Below, piece by piece: positions 1 through 8,700 of a DNA stretch of 64,000 nucleotides (within the stretch, counting starts at the first letter, position 1; the number at the start of each line of letters is the position of its first letter). The stretch is from Afipia sp049747295 (GTDB taxonomy: Bacteria; Pseudomonadota; Alphaproteobacteria; Rhizobiales; Xanthobacteraceae). The notes below the pieces were generated by a model. The model ran no database searches, was not told the DNA's origin, and saw only the letters and a program-made list of their open reading frames with translations. Location of the stretch: positions 186,001-250,000 of the forward strand of contig NZ_JBMHJM010000002.1 of the NCBI RefSeq assembly GCF_049747295.1, read 5' to 3'. Made by a program: the position numbers and the translations under genes.

Positions 1-1698
1 CAGCGCATCGATGATATCCGGATCAACCAGCGAGTTCATCTTCATCCAGATCGCGGCGGGCTTGCCGTTGTGGGCGTGATTGATCTCGCCCTCGATGTGT
101 TCGAGGATTCGCTTGCGCAACGTCAACGGCGACACCGCCATCTTTTCGATATCGCTCGGTTCCGCATAGCCGGTGATGTAGTTGAACACGCGCCCCGCAT
201 CCCGCGCGATAACCGGATCCGACGTGAAATACGACAAATCGGTGTAAATGCGCGCGGTCACCGGATGATAGTTGCCGGTACCCGCATGCACGTAAGTTGT
301 GAGAGCAGCGCCTTCACGCCGCACCACCAGTGAGAGCTTGGCATGCGTCTTCAACTCAAGGAAGCCGTACACAACCTGCACGCCTGCGCGCTCGAGGTCG
401 CGCGCCCAACGGATATTCGCCTCTTCATCGAAGCGCGCCTTGAGTTCAACCAGCGCCGTCACCGACTTGCCGGCTTCGGCCGCTTCGGCCAAGGCACGCA
501 CGATCGGACTGTCCCGCGACGTTCGGTAGAGCGTCTGCTTGATGGCAACCACGTCCGGGTCGCGCGCCGCCTGTTGCAGAAACTGCACCACGACATCGAA
601 CGACTCGTAGGGATGATGAACAACAAGATCCTTCTGCCGGATCGCCGCGAAGATATCGCCGCCGTGATCGCGGACGCGCTCAGGATGACGTGGTACGTAA
701 GGCGTGAACTCGAGATCGGGACGATCGAGCCTGGTCAATTGCGACAGCTCATTCATTGCGAGCACGCCATCCACCATTAGCACCTCGTCGTCCGCGGCCG
801 ACAACGCGCGCTGAACGAAGGCACACAACTCCTGCGGCATTCCCGCTTCAATCTCGAGACGGATCACCGATCCGCGGCGACGGCGCTTCAGAGCGGTCTC
901 GAAGAGACGCACGAGATCTTCGGCCTCTTCCTCGATTTCAAGTTCGGAGTCGCGGATGATCCGGAATGCGCCCTGCCCTTTGACGGTATAGCCGGGAAAC
1001 AGGCGTCCGATGAACAAGCTCGTGGCCTGCTCGAGCGTGATCAGCCGCACCGCGCTGTCCTTGCCGGCAGGAAGACGAATGAAGCGATCGATCTTGCCTG
1101 GCATGCGGATCAACGCGTTCATCGTCTTACCGTCAGAGAGACGTGCAAGGTGAAGCGCGATGGTGAATCCAAGGTTCGGAATAAACGGGAATGGATGGGC
1201 TGGATCGATCGCGAGCGGCGTCAGCAATGGAAAGATGTTGTGGAGGAAGTGCTCTTCGATCCACTGTGTTTCAGCCTTGGTGACATCCTTGCCGTCAACG
1301 AGCACGATGCCGACATCGACGAGATTGGCGCGCAAATCACGCCAGATCGCCTGCTGGTCATTGGCGAGCTTGGAGACTGTTTCGTAGATGCTCGCCAACT
1401 GCTCGCCGGGGGTCGCGCCATCGGGGCTGCGTTCGGAGATGCCTTCGCGGATCTGCGCCTTCAGGCCCGCGACACGGACCATAAAGAATTCATCAAGGTT
1501 GTTCGCTGAAATGGACAGAAACCGCACCCGCTCCAGCATGGGGTGATTGGTATTGACCGACTCTTCCAGGACCCGGCGATTGAAATGCAGCCAGGACAGT
1601 TCGCGATTGATGAAACGTTCGGGACTTTCGGCGATCCCCGGACCGCGGGCCACTTCCTCGTTTTCAGCTTTCTTAACAACGACTTGTGCGGTGTCCAT
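1..1698 (-). CDS. ppk: Polyphosphate kinase 1 (3' end cut by window edge)
   Basis: PPK1 reversibly transfers the gamma-phosphate of ATP to a growing polyphosphate chain, through a phosphohistidine. The reading frame is open from the ATG at 1698 to base 1, giving 566 of the roughly 700 codons usual for the family; the C-terminus lies outside the window. Visible landmarks are the N-terminal NRELSWLHFN block near residue 31, the KTHAKLS motif near residue 452 and the VHAGTGNY motif near residue 471; by comparison with E. coli these hold the two active-site histidines. It lies downstream of hdaA on the same strand, 128 bp away. Identification is firm; only the end is unseen. Confidence 0.96.
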   Translation of the reverse strand, partial: MDTAQVVVKKAENEEVARGPGIAESPERFINRELSWLHFNRRVLEESVNTNHPMLERVRFLSISANNLDEFFMVRVAGLKAQIREGISERSPDGATPGEQLASIYETVSKLANDQQAIWRDLRANLVDVGIVLVDGKDVTKAETQWIEEHFLHNIFPLLTPLAIDPAHPFPFIPNLGFTIALHLARLSDGKTMNALIRMPGKIDRFIRLPAGKDSAVRLITLEQATSLFIGRLFPGYTVKGQGAFRIIRDSELEIEEEAEDLVRLFETALKRRRRGSVIRLEIEAGMPQELCAFVQRALSAADDEVLMVDGVLAMNELSQLTRLDRPDLEFTPYVPRHPERVRDHGGDIFAAIRQKDLVVHHPYESFDVVVQFLQQAARDPDVVAIKQTLYRTSRDSPIVRALAEAAEAGKSVTALVELKARFDEEANIRWARDLERAGVQVVYGFLELKTHAKLSLVVRREGAALTTYVHAGTGNYHPVTARIYTDLSYFTSDPVIARDAGRVFNYITGYAEPSDIEKMAVSPLTLRKRILEHIEGEINHAHNGKPAAIWMKMNSLVDPDIIDAL

Positions 1699-1826
1699 CA
1701 GGCGAAATCCATTTCACATCGTCAGGCCGTGCCATCCGGCCCGTTCGCGGCGAACAATGTGCCAGCGTCATGACCGTTCGATGACATGATGAGCCAATAC
1801 CCATGACGAACCAAGGGCCTGCGCGA

Positions 1827-2510
1827 TCAGGCCGCGGTTTCTTTCAACACCTCAGCCGCGAGCGCCCGCGTGACGGGCCGCCCTTGCCGCAGGGCCTCGT
1901 CATCGAGCAACTCAACCGCCTGCCGTGCTGCAGCGAAGGACCGTTCGATGCGGGTTGCGAGATAGCTGACAAGCGACTCATCCACGACCATCTGGCGGTC
2001 GGCGCAGAACTTCACGATCAGCGCCTTGAACAGATGGTCATCCGGTGGCGCCAATGTCACCACCGGCACCGCGCGCAGCCGCGACTGTAAGTCGCGCAGT
2101 TCCACCCGGATCGCCGACGGCGGCGTACGTCCAGTCATCAGAATATAAGCTTCGTCTTCGCGGGCCAGATTCAGCAAATGGAATAGCGCGCGGTCATCGA
2201 CGTTGGCGGGATCGAGATCCTCGACCACCAGAGCACCGGTCGCGAGCTCTCCAGGTACATTCACCGACGTCAACGTGTGTGCCGCGACGGACCGCGCGCC
2301 CGCTTCGGCAGCCCAGATCGCAGCGAGGTGACTTTTGCCGCTGCCTTCGGGACCGACGATCATCATCACGCGATTGGGCCAGTCCGGCCACGCGTCAACA
2401 AGAGCCAGCGCCTGTGCGTTTGCCGGCCCCTCAAGAAAATTGTCGCGCGAAAGGCTTTCCGCGTGCGGCAGCGCAAGTGCAAGCTGACGGGGTTGGACGC
2501 GGGCAGCCAC
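1827..2510 (-). CDS. hdaA: HdaA, DnaA-related regulatory AAA+ protein
   Basis: Hda/HdaA proteins act with the DNA polymerase sliding clamp to stimulate ATP hydrolysis by DnaA and so prevent re-initiation of replication. The 227-residue protein has an N-terminal RQLALALPH stretch (residues 8-16) resembling the clamp-binding motif of Hda, a Walker A GPEGSGKSH (53-61), a Walker B-like LVVEDLDP, and the DnaA-like AAA+ fold without the DNA-binding domain IV. The open frame extends upstream to 2603, but the GTG at 2510 is preferred because AAGGAG lies 7 nt before it and the clamp motif then sits at the N-terminus as usual. It follows a membrane phosphatidyltransferase gene, an order I associate with related bacteria. 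Confidence 0.88.
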   Translation of the reverse strand: MAARVQPRQLALALPHAESLSRDNFLEGPANAQALALVDAWPDWPNRVMMIVGPEGSGKSHLAAIWAAEAGARSVAAHTLTSVNVPGELATGALVVEDLDPANVDDRALFHLLNLAREDEAYILMTGRTPPSAIRVELRDLQSRLRAVPVVTLAPPDDHLFKALIVKFCADRQMVVDESLVSYLATRIERSFAAARQAVELLDDEALRQGRPVTRALAAEVLKETAA

Positions 2511-2563
2511 GTAATCACTCCTTGCCGGACAACCCGGCTTCAACACATCGCGACGTATGAGAT

Positions 2564-3109
2564 TCAGGGCAACGGCCCCGTGGTGCTCATATGCCGTGCC
2601 CACTCCACGAGATAGAAGGACACCGAAAGTAGCGTCAAGATCGTTACGAAACCCATTAAGATCGTATCGTACGGCGACGCACTGAAGCCGAAGCCGAGCG
2701 AAGCGAGCACCAACGCCGCAAATGCGACCTGAGCCACCGTATTAAGCTTGGACACCATCAGTGGTTTCATCGGAACGGGGTTGTCCAGCAGCCACGACAC
2801 GATCACCGCGCCCACAATCATGAAGTCGCGCGAGACCACCAGGATGACGAGCCAGCGTGGCATCGCCCCCCAGATGCCGAGCGCAACATAGATCGAAACC
2901 AGCAGCGCCTTGTCGGCTACCGGATCAAGCAATGCCCCGATCTCGGTCGTCATATTGAAGCGCTTGGCCAGAAACCCGTCGATGGCGTCACTGACACCAG
3001 CAGTCACGAAGATCACGAAGGCGATCGTCATCTGGTTCGAGGCGATCGCCCAGATGATGATCGGCACCAGAAGGATGCGGCCTAAGGTGATGATATTTGG
3101 CAGATTCAC
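2564..3109 (-). CDS. CDP-alcohol phosphatidyltransferase family membrane protein
   Basis: Members of this family transfer a phosphatidyl group from CDP-diacylglycerol to an alcohol acceptor in the inner membrane, as in phosphatidylglycerophosphate or cardiolipin synthesis. The 181-residue protein has four to six hydrophobic segments and the catalytic signature as DGFLAK...G...DPVADK (residues about 43-68): both DG and DxxxD aspartate pairs are present, while the usual Arg of the DGxxAR motif is Lys. The start is a GTG with a poor ribosome site. Size fits PgsA, but relatives often carry the canonical pgsA next to uvrC elsewhere, so the acceptor is left open. Confidence 0.85.
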   Translation of the reverse strand: MNLPNIITLGRILLVPIIIWAIASNQMTIAFVIFVTAGVSDAIDGFLAKRFNMTTEIGALLDPVADKALLVSIYVALGIWGAMPRWLVILVVSRDFMIVGAVIVSWLLDNPVPMKPLMVSKLNTVAQVAFAALVLASLGFGFSASPYDTILMGFVTILTLLSVSFYLVEWARHMSTTGPLP

Positions 3110-3278
3110 GAGAGGTTCCCCGGCTGGCTATCTTGTACCGAGCCATCGGAGGCTTGCATAGGATTTGGCCGGTGGTGCGCGATCTGCCGCATCATCTACC
3201 CAAGCTATACACACCCTGGACCCGGGCCATTGCGCGAACGCGAAATCCGACGTAACCACCGGCTAAACCTTGGAAACT

Positions 3279-3353
3279 CAGTACCGCCGATTTGAAGTCC
3301 CTGCATCAGTTGCAGCGATCTCATCCAGGGACTTCAAATCGAATGCGGTACTG
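3279..3353. repeat. Paired-hairpin element I, hairpin 1 (upstream of purM)
   Basis: An imperfect inverted repeat. Arms begin CAGTACCGC followed by CGATTTGAAGTCCCTG, and return as CAGGGACTTCAAATCG followed by GCGGTACTG. A 3-nt bulge (AAT) lies on the 3' arm, facing the next hairpin. The loop is about 22 nt. The same core, with small changes, occurs in the fabG-fabD gap. Confidence 0.85.
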
Positions 3354-3366
3354 GAATCATAGGGTT

Positions 3367-3443
3367 GCTAGTACCCTTTGCTTTCCGAAGTTCGCAAAGG
3401 GGCTGCTGCGGCGTGTTACGAACTTCGGAAAGCGGGTACTAGC
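3367..3443. repeat. Paired-hairpin element I, hairpin 2 (abuts purM start codon)
   Basis: An inverted repeat with outer arms GCTAGTACCC/GGGTACTAGC and inner arms GCTTTCCGAAGTTCG/CGAACTTCGGAAAGC. A 3-nt bulge (TTT) lies on the 5' arm, facing hairpin 1 across a 13-nt AT-rich linker (3354-3366). The last base of the hairpin directly precedes the purM ATG at 3444, leaving no room for a separate ribosome site. Confidence 0.88.
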
Positions 3444-4517
3444 ATGAGCGACAAGAAAACCAGCCTCACCTATTCATCCGCGGGCGTGGACATCGACGCC
3501 GGCAACCGGCTGGTCGACCTGATCAAGCCGATGGTGCGGGCCACGGCGCGGCCGGGTGCGGACGCCGAAATCGGCGGCTTTGGCGGGCTGTTCGACCTCA
3601 AGGCCGCCGGATTCAAAGATCCGGTTCTGGTCGCCGCGACCGACGGCGTCGGCACCAAGGTCAAGATCGCCATTGAGACCGGCGTGCACGGCGGCATCGG
3701 CATCGACCTTGTGGCTATGTCGGTGAACGACCTCGTGGTTCAAGGTGCCGAACCATTGTTTTTTCTCGACTATTTTGCCTGCGGCAAGCTTGACCCCGAA
3801 GCCACCGCGGCCATTGTTGCCGGGGTCGCCGAGGGCTGCCGCGAGTCCGGCTGCGCCTTGATCGGCGGTGAAACCGCCGAGATGCCCGGGCTTTACAAGG
3901 ACGGCGACTATGACCTCGCCGGCTTCGCAGTTGGCGCCGCTGAGCGTGGCACCCTGTTGCCTCACAAGAATATCGCTGCCGGGGACGCAGTCATTGGCCT
4001 CGCCTCCTCCGGGGTTCATTCCAACGGCTTTTCGCTGGTCCGGAAGGTTGTGGAGATGTCCGGCGTCGCGTTCGACGCGCCCGCTCCATTTGCACCGGTC
4101 ATGACATTGGGCGGCGCCTTGCTGGCCCCCACCAAGCTCTATGTGAAATCCTGCCTTCGCGCGATCCGCGAAACGGGGGCGGTGAAGGGCCTGGCCCACA
4201 TCACCGGCGGCGGCTTCACGGACAATATTCCACGCGTGCTGCCAAAACATCTCGGCGTCCGCATCGATCTGAATGCCGTGCCGGTGCTGCCCGTGTTCAA
4301 ATGGCTCGCGGCTGAAGGCAACATCGCCGAACTCGAGCTGCTGCGCACCTTTAACTGCGGGATCGGCATGGTTGCTATCGTCAAGGATGACGCCGTGGGC
4401 GAAGTCATTGATGTGCTCACACAAGCCGGCGAGCGCGCCGTTTTGCTTGGTGCTGTTGTTGAAACCTCCGGCGACGAACGGGTGATCTATGATGGTCACC
4501 TCGACCTGGCGGAGTGA
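3444..4517 (+). CDS. purM: Phosphoribosylformylglycinamidine cyclo-ligase (AIR synthetase)
   Basis: PurM closes the imidazole ring in step five of purine synthesis, making AIR from FGAM with ATP. The 357-residue product shows the family blocks DGVGTKVKIA (near residue 70), NDLVVQGAEPLFFLDY and GGETAEMPGLY, and a glycine-rich HITGGGFTDN near residue 250. MSDKKTSLTY is the expected N-terminus, so ATG 3444 is chosen. The frame stays open 66 nt further upstream to a TTG at 3378 inside a repeat hairpin, and no Shine-Dalgarno sequence separates hairpin and ATG, so the true initiation mechanism is uncertain. purN follows after a single base, indicating one operon. Confidence 0.96.
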   Translation: MSDKKTSLTYSSAGVDIDAGNRLVDLIKPMVRATARPGADAEIGGFGGLFDLKAAGFKDPVLVAATDGVGTKVKIAIETGVHGGIGIDLVAMSVNDLVVQGAEPLFFLDYFACGKLDPEATAAIVAGVAEGCRESGCALIGGETAEMPGLYKDGDYDLAGFAVGAAERGTLLPHKNIAAGDAVIGLASSGVHSNGFSLVRKVVEMSGVAFDAPAPFAPVMTLGGALLAPTKLYVKSCLRAIRETGAVKGLAHITGGGFTDNIPRVLPKHLGVRIDLNAVPVLPVFKWLAAEGNIAELELLRTFNCGIGMVAIVKDDAVGEVIDVLTQAGERAVLLGAVVETSGDERVIYDGHLDLAE

Positions 4518-4518
4518 G

Positions 4519-5175
4519 ATGGCAAAGCGCCGTGTTGCGATCCTGATTTCCGGGCGTGGGTCAAACATGACCGCGCTGATCGAAGCCGCGAAGGCTGCGG
4601 ACTATCCCGCGGAAATCGTCCTCGTTCTCTCGAATATCGCAGATGCCGGGGGACTGGCGAAAGCCCAGCAAAGCGGCATCAAAACCGCGACCATCGAGAG
4701 CAAGCCGTTCGGCAAGGATCGCGAAGCGTTTGAGCGCGCGATGCATGACATTCTCGTCGCGCACGACGTTGAGCTGGTTTGTCTGGCAGGTTTCCTGCGT
4801 TTGCTGACGCCGTGGTTCGTCAAACAGTGGGAGGGAAAGATGATCAACATCCATCCCGCCTTGCTTCCGTCCTATCGCGGGCTGCACACCCATGAACGTG
4901 CGCTCACCGACGGCGTCAAGATTCACGGAGCCACCGTGCACTTCGTCGTGCCCGAAGTGGATTCCGGCCCGATCATCATGCAGGGAGCCGTCGCCGTGCG
5001 CGGTGACGACACGCCGGATACGCTTGCCGCACGCGTGCTCGGCGTCGAGCATCGGATTTATCCGGATGCATTGCGCCTCGTCGCGGGTGGCAAGATCCGC
5101 ATCGACGGCCCCGTCTGCAAGACGGACGCCTGCGGCAGCCCCGATGACGCGTTGATTTCGCCGGAAATCATTTAG
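4519..5175 (+). CDS. purN: Phosphoribosylglycinamide formyltransferase
   Basis: PurN formylates GAR with 10-formyltetrahydrofolate in purine synthesis. The 218-residue protein carries the N-terminal VAILISGRGSN phosphate-binding loop (near residue 6), NIHPALLPSYRGLH with the catalytic Asn and His near residue 110, and VDSGPIIMQ, whose Asp completes the active site. It starts one base after the purM stop, so the pair is presumably co-transcribed and translationally coupled. The alternative start at 4489 lies inside purM and is not needed. It converges on the cold-shock gene. Confidence 0.96.
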   Translation: MAKRRVAILISGRGSNMTALIEAAKAADYPAEIVLVLSNIADAGGLAKAQQSGIKTATIESKPFGKDREAFERAMHDILVAHDVELVCLAGFLRLLTPWFVKQWEGKMINIHPALLPSYRGLHTHERALTDGVKIHGATVHFVVPEVDSGPIIMQGAVAVRGDDTPDTLAARVLGVEHRIYPDALRLVAGGKIRIDGPVCKTDACGSPDDALISPEII

Positions 5176-5336
5176 ACGAGCCGAGCAGCGCTCCGTCTCA
5201 CTGGTCAATGCGCTGCGGATATCGTTAAAGGTGTTTACACGCGCCGCAAACGTGCTCGTGTTCGGCTTGCCGTCAACGCGAACACTTCAAGCATTTCGGA
5301 AGAGCCGGAAAATTTGCGTGCAACTCAAATCCGTTG

Positions 5337-5367
5337 AAAAAAGAAAACCCCGGCTGGTCAGCCGGGG
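5337..5367 (-). terminator. Intrinsic terminator of the cold-shock gene
   Basis: Read on the minus strand, a 9-bp GC-rich stem (CCCCGGCTG/CAGCCGGGG, 2-nt loop) is followed by an almost pure T run. It lies about 45 nt after the csp stop codon. Confidence 0.85.
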
Positions 5368-5410
5368 GCAGCACAACGTCCACTGAAGATGGAAGCTGAC
5401 CTGAGAAGCC

Positions 5411-5614
5411 TCAGGATATCTTGAGATTCTCGGCTGATGCCTTGCCGCGATTTTCAACCAGATCGTATTCGACCGTCTGGTTCTCATTGAGAGTGCTCAG
5501 TCCAGCACGTTCGACTGCTGAAATGTGCACGAACACGTCCTTGTCTCCGACTTGCGGCTTGATGAACCCATAGCCCTTGGTTGGGTTGAACCATTTGACG
5601 GTGCCTTTTGCCAC
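5411..5614 (-). CDS. CspA-family cold-shock protein
   Basis: A 67-residue single cold-shock domain that binds single-stranded RNA and DNA and acts as an RNA chaperone. RNP1 is KGYGFIKP (near residue 13) and RNP2 is DVFVHIS (near 26); the aromatic and basic residues that stack on bases are intact. Full family length, start at the MAKGTVKWFN methionine, preceded by a GGAG-type site. It is monocistronic, with its own intrinsic terminator and a long upstream region (see 5615-5991). Several csp paralogues are usual in this group, so no specific symbol is given. Confidence 0.95.
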   Translation of the reverse strand: MAKGTVKWFNPTKGYGFIKPQVGDKDVFVHISAVERAGLSTLNENQTVEYDLVENRGKASAENLKIS

Positions 5615-5991
5615 GTCTGTCTCCTTCGTCCCTCATCCGGTACAAAAAAGCGCGGTCACGCTCTTCGCGTGCCACGCCGCTAGCGGGCTTCTCAAAGTCT
5701 TGCAGGGTTTATTGACTACCAAGCGCACAGCCGAACGGCCCAAATCCGATTGCTGTCGTAATCCCAACATGAAAATTTCACCTTAGCAAGCCGGATGAAC
5801 GGGTTCCTGGGCGAACTAGGCGCACCTCGCTCCCTTAAAACTGGAGTGCGGTGCGTCAAAACCACCTGTCAGTGTGGCTCGACCGCTACATCGTATCCCA
5901 TTGCCGACGGGCGCTATGGCCAAATGTTGACCAACTCCGCGATTCAGGGCTAATCGCGCAGGGCGCGGCTCTTTTTTTGAAGTCGGTTTTT
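5615..5991. promoter_or_regulatory. Divergent intergenic region with hairpin-T7 before the autotransporter gene
   Basis: This 377-bp gap separates the divergent csp and autotransporter genes, so it must hold the promoters or untranslated leaders of both. On the plus strand a short stem CGCGC/GCGCG (5955-5967) is followed closely by seven T residues, ending about 14 nt before the autotransporter ATG. It resembles a weak intrinsic terminator or attenuator. No convincing -35/-10 pair was identified. Confidence 0.4.
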
Positions 5992-7110
5992 ATGAAAAAT
6001 TTTACGTGGCAAGCTTGGTTAGGCCTGCCGAGGTCGCCCCTTGCGGTGGCGACAGCGACGTCAATCGCCGTTCTCCTCGGGGCGTCAGGCGCCCGCGCCC
6101 AGGTACCGCCATTTAACCCAGTAGGATTGCCAATCCCGCTCCCCGCCGACAACAACATCCAGTTTTCGGCAATGGCAGCCCAGATTGATCTGAGCAGCAG
6201 CTTCTTGCAGCGCCTCAATCGCCAGGCGACCTATGACTTCGCGATGCGCGACAATTCCGGAGGCGGTGGCGCCTCCCAAAGTATTGCGGATCCACTCTAT
6301 CGGGTATGGGGCGAGAGCTATGGCCTGACATCACGAACCGATGCTCAGGGCGCCTTCGTCGGCGATCGCCGCAAGACATTCGGCGGCGTCGGCGGCATCG
6401 GGGCGACGATCGCACCGGGGCTGACTGTCGGCTTTTCGGTCGACCAGAGCCGCACCAACATCGACGTGCCGCTCGCATTCCAGAGCGCGACCCTCGACAT
6501 GACGCAGCTCGGCATCAACGCGGCTTACAACAATGGACCGTGGACGGTGGCGATCGCTGCTGTCCACGGGTTTGCACAAGTCGACTCCAGCCGGGCAACA
6601 ATCATCGGCACCGCTGCCGCCAATTATGGTGGCAAAGTCGATGGCGTGTTGGGTGAGCTGAACTACACCTACTCATTCGGTCAAAGCCGGATCGTGCCCA
6701 AAGTGGCGCTGGAATATGTCTCGGCTGTCACCGACAGCTATCAGGAAACCGGGGGCGCCTTTCCGACAACGGCAAGCGAGGCTACCGGCGAGCGTGCTCG
6801 CGTGCTGGTCGGGGCCGAGGTCGGTCACTACTGGATTTTCGATCAGCAGGCGGTCGACGTGTCGGCTTATGGCAAATTCGTCGACAACTTCTCGCAGAAC
6901 ATCGGTGCTGTGCAGGTCGGCCTGTCCGTGCCCGGTGCCCCTACCATCAATGTCCAGGGTATTCGGGAAAGCATGTACGGTGCAGATGCCGGGGCAGCCG
7001 TATCATATATCCTGAGCAACACCGCACGGCTCTACGCCAACTACGACGGCAAATTCCGTGATGGGTTTACATCTCACCAAGGCACGCTTGGCGTTGAACT
7101 GAAGTGGTAA
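5992..7110 (+). CDS. Autotransporter-type beta-barrel outer-membrane protein without passenger
   Basis: A 372-residue exported protein. A signal peptide ends near ASGARAQ (about residue 37). Then comes a short region (QIDLSSSFLQRLNRQ) and, from about residue 95 (YRVWGESYGL), an autotransporter beta-barrel domain: alternating polar/hydrophobic strands such as KTFGGVGGIGATIA and LGINAAYNNGPWTVAIAAV. The C-terminus is GVELKW, a terminal aromatic typical of BAM-inserted barrels. Classical autotransporters carry hundreds of passenger residues before the barrel; here fewer than 60 are available, so it is probably a simple barrel. ATG 5992 is chosen because it begins a clean signal peptide; the frame is open to 5851. 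Function unknown. Confidence 0.85.
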   Translation: MKNFTWQAWLGLPRSPLAVATATSIAVLLGASGARAQVPPFNPVGLPIPLPADNNIQFSAMAAQIDLSSSFLQRLNRQATYDFAMRDNSGGGGASQSIADPLYRVWGESYGLTSRTDAQGAFVGDRRKTFGGVGGIGATIAPGLTVGFSVDQSRTNIDVPLAFQSATLDMTQLGINAAYNNGPWTVAIAAVHGFAQVDSSRATIIGTAAANYGGKVDGVLGELNYTYSFGQSRIVPKVALEYVSAVTDSYQETGGAFPTTASEATGERARVLVGAEVGHYWIFDQQAVDVSAYGKFVDNFSQNIGAVQVGLSVPGAPTINVQGIRESMYGADAGAAVSYILSNTARLYANYDGKFRDGFTSHQGTLGVELKW

Positions 7111-7150
7111 TCCGCCGGCCGCAGTGGCGGCCGGCAGATTAGATTTCGGA

Positions 7151-7996
7151 TCAGGCCGCAGCCGGAACCTCGGCTTCGTGCAGTTCGTTGAGTTTGCGGC
7201 GGCGCCAGATCGAGCCCACCGTCAGCACAATCACCACGCCCAGCAGCGCAACGACCATTTCACCGATTTCGCCAGCGAAGTGCAGATGCTTCGCAAAGCC
7301 GAGCAGTGTCGAACTTGTATCGACATCAAGGGCGATGTGGCCATCCAGCAGGCGATGCAGCCAGGGCGCCACCGCCGGATCGGTCGCGATGACCTCGCCG
7401 GCGATCCAGCCGAGCAACGCCGCGCCAAACCAGATCAGCGCCGGAACACGGTCGAGCAGAGCCATGATCAGAGCAGCACCCGCCACGATCATTGGGATAC
7501 TGATCGCCAGACCCAGCATCATCAGCACGAGGCTGCCATTGGCCGCCGCGGCAACCGCGATGACGTTGTCGAGGCTCATGATGATGTCGGCGATCGCGAC
7601 AATGCGAACCGCCGCCCACAGATGGGCTGCAGCCTGCACGCCGTCTTCGTCTTCTTTTTCCGGCACAAGCAGCTTGGCTGCGATCAGCAACAGCGCCAAT
7701 CCGCCGATCAGCTTGAGGTACGGGAGCGACATCAGTGTCGCCACGATGCCGGTGAAGATCACGCGGAGCAGAACCGCGACGCCCGCACCGAGCACCATGC
7801 CCCAAACACGTTGCTTGGGCTGAAGCCCGCGACACGCCAGCGCGATGACCAGCGCGTTGTCGCCGGACAGGAGGACGTTGATCCAGATGATCTTCGTCAG
7901 AGCGACCCAGAACTGGGGATGCTGAATTTCGTTCTGAAATTGCGTGAACAATCCGCCAATCGCGGCGGGATCGAATATCTGCGTCACCCAGTTCAC
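7151..7996 (-). CDS. TerC/YjbE-family integral membrane protein
   Basis: A 281-residue polytopic membrane protein with about seven helices. The TerC signature acidic motifs are present: LLSGDNALVIALA in the second helix (near residue 43) and IIMSLDNVIAVAA (near residue 140), whose Asp-Asn pairs are thought to bind metal. A charged cytoplasmic loop (PEKEDEDG) lies between. Family members are implicated in metal (manganese) handling or tellurite resistance; the substrate cannot be read from sequence. Its 3' end faces the autotransporter gene (40-bp gap), and ndk lies 35 bp upstream on the same strand, so co-transcription with ndk is possible. Confidence 0.88.
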   Translation of the reverse strand: MNWVTQIFDPAAIGGLFTQFQNEIQHPQFWVALTKIIWINVLLSGDNALVIALACRGLQPKQRVWGMVLGAGVAVLLRVIFTGIVATLMSLPYLKLIGGLALLLIAAKLLVPEKEDEDGVQAAAHLWAAVRIVAIADIIMSLDNVIAVAAAANGSLVLMMLGLAISIPMIVAGAALIMALLDRVPALIWFGAALLGWIAGEVIATDPAVAPWLHRLLDGHIALDVDTSSTLLGFAKHLHFAGEIGEMVVALLGVVIVLTVGSIWRRRKLNELHEAEVPAAA

Positions 7997-8031
7997 ATCA
8001 AAGGCCCCCCGCCCCCGTTAGAACAGTTGAA

Positions 8032-8454
8032 TTAGCCGGCGATCTCGTTGCCCGAGAAAAATTGGGCGATTTCGACGACAGCGGTTTCCGGTGCATCCGA
8101 ACCGTGCACCGAGTTTTCACCAATCGACTTCGCGTGCGCCTTGCGGATCGTGCCCTCGGCAGCCTTGGACGGATCCGTCGCACCCATCACATCACGATAC
8201 TTCAGAATTGCATTCTCGCCTTCAAGAACTTGGACCACGACCGGGCCCGAAATCATGAAATCGACCAGTTCGCCGAAAAACGGGCGGGCCTTGTGCACGG
8301 CATAAAACGTTTCAGCCTGTGCGCGGGTCATCAGAATGCGCTTTTGGGCAACGATGCGAAGCCCCGCCTTCTCGATGATGGCGTTCACAGCGCCTGTCAG
8401 ATTGCGCGCGGTCGCGTCGGGTTTGATGATCGAAAAAGTGCGCTCAATCGCCAT
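8032..8454 (-). CDS. ndk: Nucleoside diphosphate kinase
   Basis: Ndk equilibrates nucleoside tri- and diphosphates through a phosphohistidine. The 140-residue protein has the usual start MAIERTFSIIKPDA, the conserved YAVHKARPFF, and the active-site region ENSVHGSDAPETA, with the catalytic His near residue 117. Length and all landmarks are normal. Downstream lies the TerC-family gene on the same strand; upstream is a large repeat cluster. Confidence 0.98.
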   Translation of the reverse strand: MAIERTFSIIKPDATARNLTGAVNAIIEKAGLRIVAQKRILMTRAQAETFYAVHKARPFFGELVDFMISGPVVVQVLEGENAILKYRDVMGATDPSKAAEGTIRKAHAKSIGENSVHGSDAPETAVVEIAQFFSGNEIAG

Positions 8455-8626
8455 GATCTTGTCCTTGGAACTGCAGTTTTTGGGAAGGTGGCCGCGCTTA
8501 TAACGGCGGGTTTGACGAACAGCAAGCAGCTACCACCCTGCCCGACATGGCAGATCGAACCAACCGTCACAAAGCATAAAGGCCCCCGTCATGCCAGCGG
8601 CTTCCCCTGCGACAAGTTGGCATCCA

Positions 8627-8699
8627 GTGTAGCGGTTCTGAAGTCCGCATCATTCGTGCGGCGAGTCCGGGAATGCGGACTTCAGAACCAAAGCCACAC
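8627..8699. repeat. Repeat cluster, hairpin a (outer pair, left)
   Basis: Inverted repeat with core GGTTCTGAAGTCCGCAT/ATGCGGACTTCAGAACC. Outer arms GTGTAGC/GCCACAC pair except for one mismatch. An AAA bulge is on the 3' arm. Its core resembles that of hairpin d (8880-8956) rather than its immediate neighbour b. Confidence 0.8.
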
Positions 8700-8700
8700 G

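Noticed and set aside
3474..4568. Minus-strand open frame of 364 codons
   Set aside because: It lies antisense across purM, has a His/Gly/Asp-rich composition typical of the reverse strand of a high-GC gene, and shows no recognisable motif.
7124..8035. Plus-strand open frame of 303 codons
   Set aside because: Antisense to the TerC-family gene; rich in Gln, Arg and His with no motif.
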